From an uncultured Collinsella sp. (GTDB taxonomy: Bacteria; Actinomycetota; Coriobacteriia; Coriobacteriales; Coriobacteriaceae), in assembly GCA_902491415.1 (NCBI GenBank), contig CABUHP010000035.1, positions 1 through 10,949 on the forward strand: a stretch of 10,949 nt of DNA. Reading direction: 5' to 3'. The position numbers and the translations under genes are program-made. The notes beneath the pieces were generated by a model. That model saw only the letters and a program-made list of their open reading frames with translations. It did no database searches and was not told where the DNA came from. Every line of letters starts with the position of its first letter. Positions within the stretch are counted from its first letter, which is position 1. Shown piece after piece: positions 7,895 to 10,949 of this stretch.

Positions 7895-9121
7895 TTACGC
7901 GGCGCCCGAACGATGCCGCCATATGGATTGTACGATACCCACCGTCAGCAGCTGAATCATCATCGAAGACGAGCCAAAGCTAATAAACGGTAGCGGAATA
8001 CCGGTAATCGGCATCATGCCGATGCACATGCCGATGTTTTCGAAGGTCTGGAACGCCCACATGCCAACGATGCCCACACACGAAAGACGTAAAAACAGCG
8101 ACTCACACTTAAAGGCGACGCGAATCGTCGAAAAGATCAGCAGCACGTAGAGGCACAGGAGCAAAAAGGAACCACAAAAGCCAAAGGTCTCGGACAGAAA
8201 GGCGAAGACGAAGTCGGTGTGGAACTCAGGCAGAAAGCCGCCGGCTGACTGCGTCGCATGGCCCAAACCCTTACCAAAGAAGCCGCCCGAGCCAACGGCG
8301 ATAAGCGACTGCTGCAGGTTGTAGGCATCGTCCGAATCGGCATTATCGGGGTCGATAAAGACCGTCAGACGGTTCATCTGATACTGCTTGATGAGCACAT
8401 CGTGGCCGAGCAACGAATCAAAGACCGAATCGAGCGCCAGGACGAGGGCCACCAGGCCCACGAGCAGGGCCAAGGTCGACAGCACCCATTCGCGGCGTGC
8501 ACCGCTCATACAAATGACGATGGCGCCCGAAACCAGCACGACCAGGCCCGAGCCCAGGTCGCCCATGGCAACGACGGCCAAAAACGGAATGGACAGCATG
8601 CCGCAGAGCTTGACGTAGTCACGAACGGTATCGATGCGACCGTTATACTGCGAGCCAAGCGTAGCAATAAAGAAGATGGTGATGAGCTTGGCAAGCTCAA
8701 CCGGCTGGAATGTCAAGCCGATACCGGGAATCTTGATCCAGCCCGTCATGCCCAGACCGCCTGTATAGGACAGACCCGGAATCTTGGGCGAGAGGATCAC
8801 GATCAGGTCGATGACGAGCAACGCCGTCGAGAAATTGGAAATACCGCGCAGGTCGGTACGCCAGACCAGCACCGCCAGCACCGTACCGATTCCAATTCCC
8901 AGCAGATGGCGTGAGAACGAAGCGTCGGCCTTAAACTGCGAAGCCGACCAGATAATGATGGCACCGTAGGCGACGAGGGCCACAGTAGCCACGAGCACAC
9001 CGATATGCACCTTTTGGCGAAACGTGCCGCGCGAGGCCGAAAGTTGCTTGTTGACACGGTCCAGGCTGTTGCGAGAGCCGGTCTTGGTTGAACGGAACAG
9101 ATCCGCCGGAGAAAAATCCAT
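7895..9121 (-). CDS. rodA: RodA, SEDS-family peptidoglycan glycosyltransferase
   Basis: RodA polymerises lipid II into glycan strands for side-wall growth, working with PBP2 in the elongasome. The 408-residue protein has about ten hydrophobic segments after a basic, cytoplasmic N-terminus of some 38 residues. SEDS landmarks are GWIKIPGIGLTFQPVELAKL (127-146), GDLGSG (187-192), GSGGFFGKGLG (277-287), the PEFHTDFVFA loop with D303 at the position of the proposed catalytic Asp, and ENIGM plus PITGIPLPFISFGSSS (361-386). These match RodA/FtsW proteins; the neighbouring mrdA points to RodA rather than FtsW. The usual QPSE reads QPVE here. ATG at 9121 follows AGGAGG (9132-9127), which overlaps the mrdA TAG stop with 5 bases to the start, suggesting translational coupling. 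Confidence 0.95.
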   Translation of the reverse strand: MDFSPADLFRSTKTGSRNSLDRVNKQLSASRGTFRQKVHIGVLVATVALVAYGAIIIWSASQFKADASFSRHLLGIGIGTVLAVLVWRTDLRGISNFSTALLVIDLIVILSPKIPGLSYTGGLGMTGWIKIPGIGLTFQPVELAKLITIFFIATLGSQYNGRIDTVRDYVKLCGMLSIPFLAVVAMGDLGSGLVVLVSGAIVICMSGARREWVLSTLALLVGLVALVLALDSVFDSLLGHDVLIKQYQMNRLTVFIDPDNADSDDAYNLQQSLIAVGSGGFFGKGLGHATQSAGGFLPEFHTDFVFAFLSETFGFCGSFLLLCLYVLLIFSTIRVAFKCESLFLRLSCVGIVGMWAFQTFENIGMCIGMMPITGIPLPFISFGSSSMMIQLLTVGIVQSIWRHRSGAA

Positions 9122-9126
9122 CGCAA

Positions 9127-9132
9127 CCTCCT
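9127..9132 (-). promoter_or_regulatory. Ribosome binding site of rodA overlapping the mrdA stop
   Basis: The minus-strand AGGAGG begins within the TAG stop codon of mrdA (9133-9131), and the rodA ATG follows 5 bases later. A ribosome finishing PBP2 would clear and reuse this site, which would tie RodA synthesis to that of its transpeptidase partner. Confidence 0.8.
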
Positions 9133-10949
9133 ATCGAACCGAAGAATCGCCCGAGGCCGAAGAGGTATCGGGCTCGCCATAAATCACGCCGAGCACGTCG
9201 CGCACGACATGCATCGCGGTATCTGAGCCACCGCCGCCCTGCTCCAGGACAGTAGCGATGACATACTTAGGATCATCGGCCGGTGCATAGGCGCAGAACC
9301 AAGCGTATTCGTCCTCGCCGCTTTTCTCGCCCGTGCCCGACTTGCCGTATACCTGCGGCGTCAGGGTGCCAAAGTGAGCCGCCAGGGACGTCGATGCCGT
9401 GTAAATCACGTCGTGCATGCCGTTGCGAACAAGAGCCAAATCCGAATCGCTGTTGATCTTGGCCTCCAGGCGCTTCTTCTTGCCCTTTCCGTTGTACTTA
9501 TAGGCATCGCCGTCGCCATCGCGCGACACGGCAGACAAAAACACATGAGGCACGTACTGTTTGCCGCCGTTGGCAAGACCCATATAGGCGCACGCCATCT
9601 GCAGGGGCGTCACCAGGATGTCGCCCTGGCCGATGGCAATGTTAGTCATATCACCGGCATTCCACTTGCGGTCCTCGGCAGATGCGTCGGTGAAGTACGA
9701 CTCTTTCCACTCGGCATCGGGAATACGGCCCGCGCCCTCACTCGGCAGATCGATACCGCAGGTCTTGCCTAGACCCCAGCGACGAAAGACCTCCTGCAGG
9801 CCCTCGGGATGTTGCTCGTCATAAAAGAACGCCTTGCCCATGTCGTAGAAGACGGGGTCGCACGAGTTGGCGATACCCGACTGCAGCGTCATAGTGCCGT
9901 GGCCAGACGTCAGCCAGCAGCGCTTGCCCCAAGCCTTGCCCAGGCCCGTCCAATAGCCCGTGCAGTTGGTTGTCTGCGTTGAAGTGTAGGTTCCAAACTC
10001 AAGACCGGCCAGTGCCGAGAGCGGCTTGATGGTCGAAGCCGACATATACTGTCCGCTAATGGCGCGGTTGAGCAGCGGGTGCGAACCCTTGTCATCATTG
10101 AGCTCGGTCCACACGTCATTTGAGACGCCGCCGATAAAGACGGACGGATCGAACTTGGGCTGGCTCGCCATGCCCAGGATCTCGCCATTGTTGGGATCGA
10201 GACATACCACAGCGCCGTTGCCGGCATTGCTGTAGCCAGTGGTCTTGGCAAGCTCGATAGCGCTCGCCAGCGCCGTCTCACAGGCCTGTTGGATCTTAAG
10301 GTCGAGCGTGAGCTTAATGTCGGAGCCGGCCTTCGCGGGCACGGCGCCGGCCTGACCGGTCACATTGCCCGAAGCATCGACCTTGACGGTCTGCTCGCCA
10401 CGAATACCCTGCAGCAGGTTTTCGTAGTAGCTCTCAACGCCCGCCTGGCCCACGATATCGCCCGACTGGTACGTAATCTTGCCAGCAGAAGCATCATCAT
10501 CGCCAGAGGTTTTCTTATTCTGGGCCTCGAGCTGCTCGGAGGTAATGGTGCCGGTATAGCCCAAGATATGACATGCCGTCTCGCCATATGGATACTGGCG
10601 CTCGGTACGCTCGGCAATCTTGACGCCCGGGAACTCGCCGGCATGCTCCTGAATATAGGCAACCGTGGAGCGACGGACGTCCGTCGCGATGGTATGCAGG
10701 CTCTGAGCGCCCTCTGTATTGTCCTGAATATTGCGAAGGACCGCCACGTAAGGCATTCCAAGCACGTTGGCAAGATGGCGAACCAGAACCTCATCCTCGG
10801 CAAGGTCGCGGTAGGCCACGACAGCCAGTGAGGGACGGTTCTGGACAAGCGCCACGCCATTGCGGTCGAGGATGCGGCCGCGCACAGCAGGAGTGGTAAC
10901 GGTGCGAGTCTGATTACTATTGGCCTGCTTCTCGTAATAGTCCGACGAG
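9131..10949 (-). CDS. mrdA: Penicillin-binding protein 2 (transpeptidase MrdA), 5'-truncated by the window edge
   Basis: PBP2 cross-links the glycan strands made by RodA, outside the membrane. The frame is open to the right edge (first full codon at 10948), giving 605 residues. The GTG at 10885 is an internal Val in TPAVRGRILDRNG, the conserved start of the pedestal domain, so the true start and membrane anchor lie beyond the window. Transpeptidase motifs are STIK (active Ser codon at 10036-10034), SCD (SxN/D motif, about 9865-9857) and KSGTG (from 9343). The run IAIGQGDILVTPLQMA is also typical of class B PBPs. A charged SGDDDASAGK insert lies in the pedestal region. The tail is Ser/Asp-rich (SSASGDSSVR). 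In many bacteria mreC and mreD lie upstream; that cannot be seen here. Confidence 0.95.
   Translation of the reverse strand, partial: SSDYYEKQANSNQTRTVTTPAVRGRILDRNGVALVQNRPSLAVVAYRDLAEDEVLVRHLANVLGMPYVAVLRNIQDNTEGAQSLHTIATDVRRSTVAYIQEHAGEFPGVKIAERTERQYPYGETACHILGYTGTITSEQLEAQNKKTSGDDDASAGKITYQSGDIVGQAGVESYYENLLQGIRGEQTVKVDASGNVTGQAGAVPAKAGSDIKLTLDLKIQQACETALASAIELAKTTGYSNAGNGAVVCLDPNNGEILGMASQPKFDPSVFIGGVSNDVWTELNDDKGSHPLLNRAISGQYMSASTIKPLSALAGLEFGTYTSTQTTNCTGYWTGLGKAWGKRCWLTSGHGTMTLQSGIANSCDPVFYDMGKAFFYDEQHPEGLQEVFRRWGLGKTCGIDLPSEGAGRIPDAEWKESYFTDASAEDRKWNAGDMTNIAIGQGDILVTPLQMACAYMGLANGGKQYVPHVFLSAVSRDGDGDAYKYNGKGKKKRLEAKINSDSDLALVRNGMHDVIYTASTSLAAHFGTLTPQVYGKSGTGEKSGEDEYAWFCAYAPADDPKYVIATVLEQGGGGSDTAMHVVRDVLGVIYGEPDTSSASGDSSVR

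Noticed and set aside
6971..7993. A 340-codon open frame on the plus strand
   Set aside because: It is antisense to the DUF697-like gene and runs into the end of rodA. The composition is Arg/His/Gly-rich without domains, and no ribosome binding site was evident.
10885..10885. GTG at 10885 as the start of the PBP2 gene
   Set aside because: The frame continues to the window edge with a normal PBP2-like sequence (SSDYYEKQAN and onward), and the GTG encodes Val in the conserved TPAVRGRILDRNG.

Overview
This window is almost entirely a conserved chromosomal housekeeping block. Eleven protein genes lie head to tail on the minus strand, read from the right edge towards the left. The G+C is fairly high, and initiation is typical of Actinobacteria or Gram-positives: clear AGGAGG-type ribosome binding sites and several TTG starts. 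From memory of protein style and gene order I would place it in the Coriobacteriia (Actinomycetota), possibly Collinsella. This is inference; no search was run.

Layout in the direction of transcription. (1) 10949-7895: mrdA (PBP2, N-terminus outside the window) and rodA (SEDS glycosyltransferase), the elongation-specific peptidoglycan synthase pair. (2) 7876-6947: an unnamed protein with a DUF697-like hydrophobic C-terminal half. (3) 6936-4250: a B12-binding-type radical SAM protein of the TIGR03960 type, overlapping by 4 bases its usual partner, a DUF2344/TIGR03936 protein. (4) 4182-3517: rplU and rpmA (ribosomal proteins L21 and L27), with their own strong sigma70-type promoter whose -35 box overlaps the stop codon of the gene before. 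(5) 3432-1963: obgE (ribosome-assembly GTPase), preceded by an intrinsic terminator or attenuator hairpin. (6) 1959-177: nadD (NAD synthesis), yqeK (HD-domain nucleotide hydrolase) and rsfS (ribosomal silencing factor). The series ends at a perfect 15-bp terminator hairpin at 103-136.

The genes join cell-wall elongation, 50S ribosome assembly and silencing, and NAD/nucleotide metabolism in one growth-linked block. Gaps inside the sub-operons are mostly under 35 bases, and two junctions are translationally coupled (mrdA-rodA and radical SAM-DUF2344). Transcription is probably split at the rplU promoter and modulated at the rpmA-obgE hairpin.

The left 176 bases hold the probable last codons of a convergent plus-strand gene, the terminator, and two copies of a short element with inverted ends (54-87 and 150-178) that flank the terminator and carry or touch the stop codons of both converging genes. 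This element, the DUF697-like protein and the radical SAM/DUF2344 pair are the points most worth following. I see no phage, transposon, CRISPR, defence or RNA genes, and no wholly new system.
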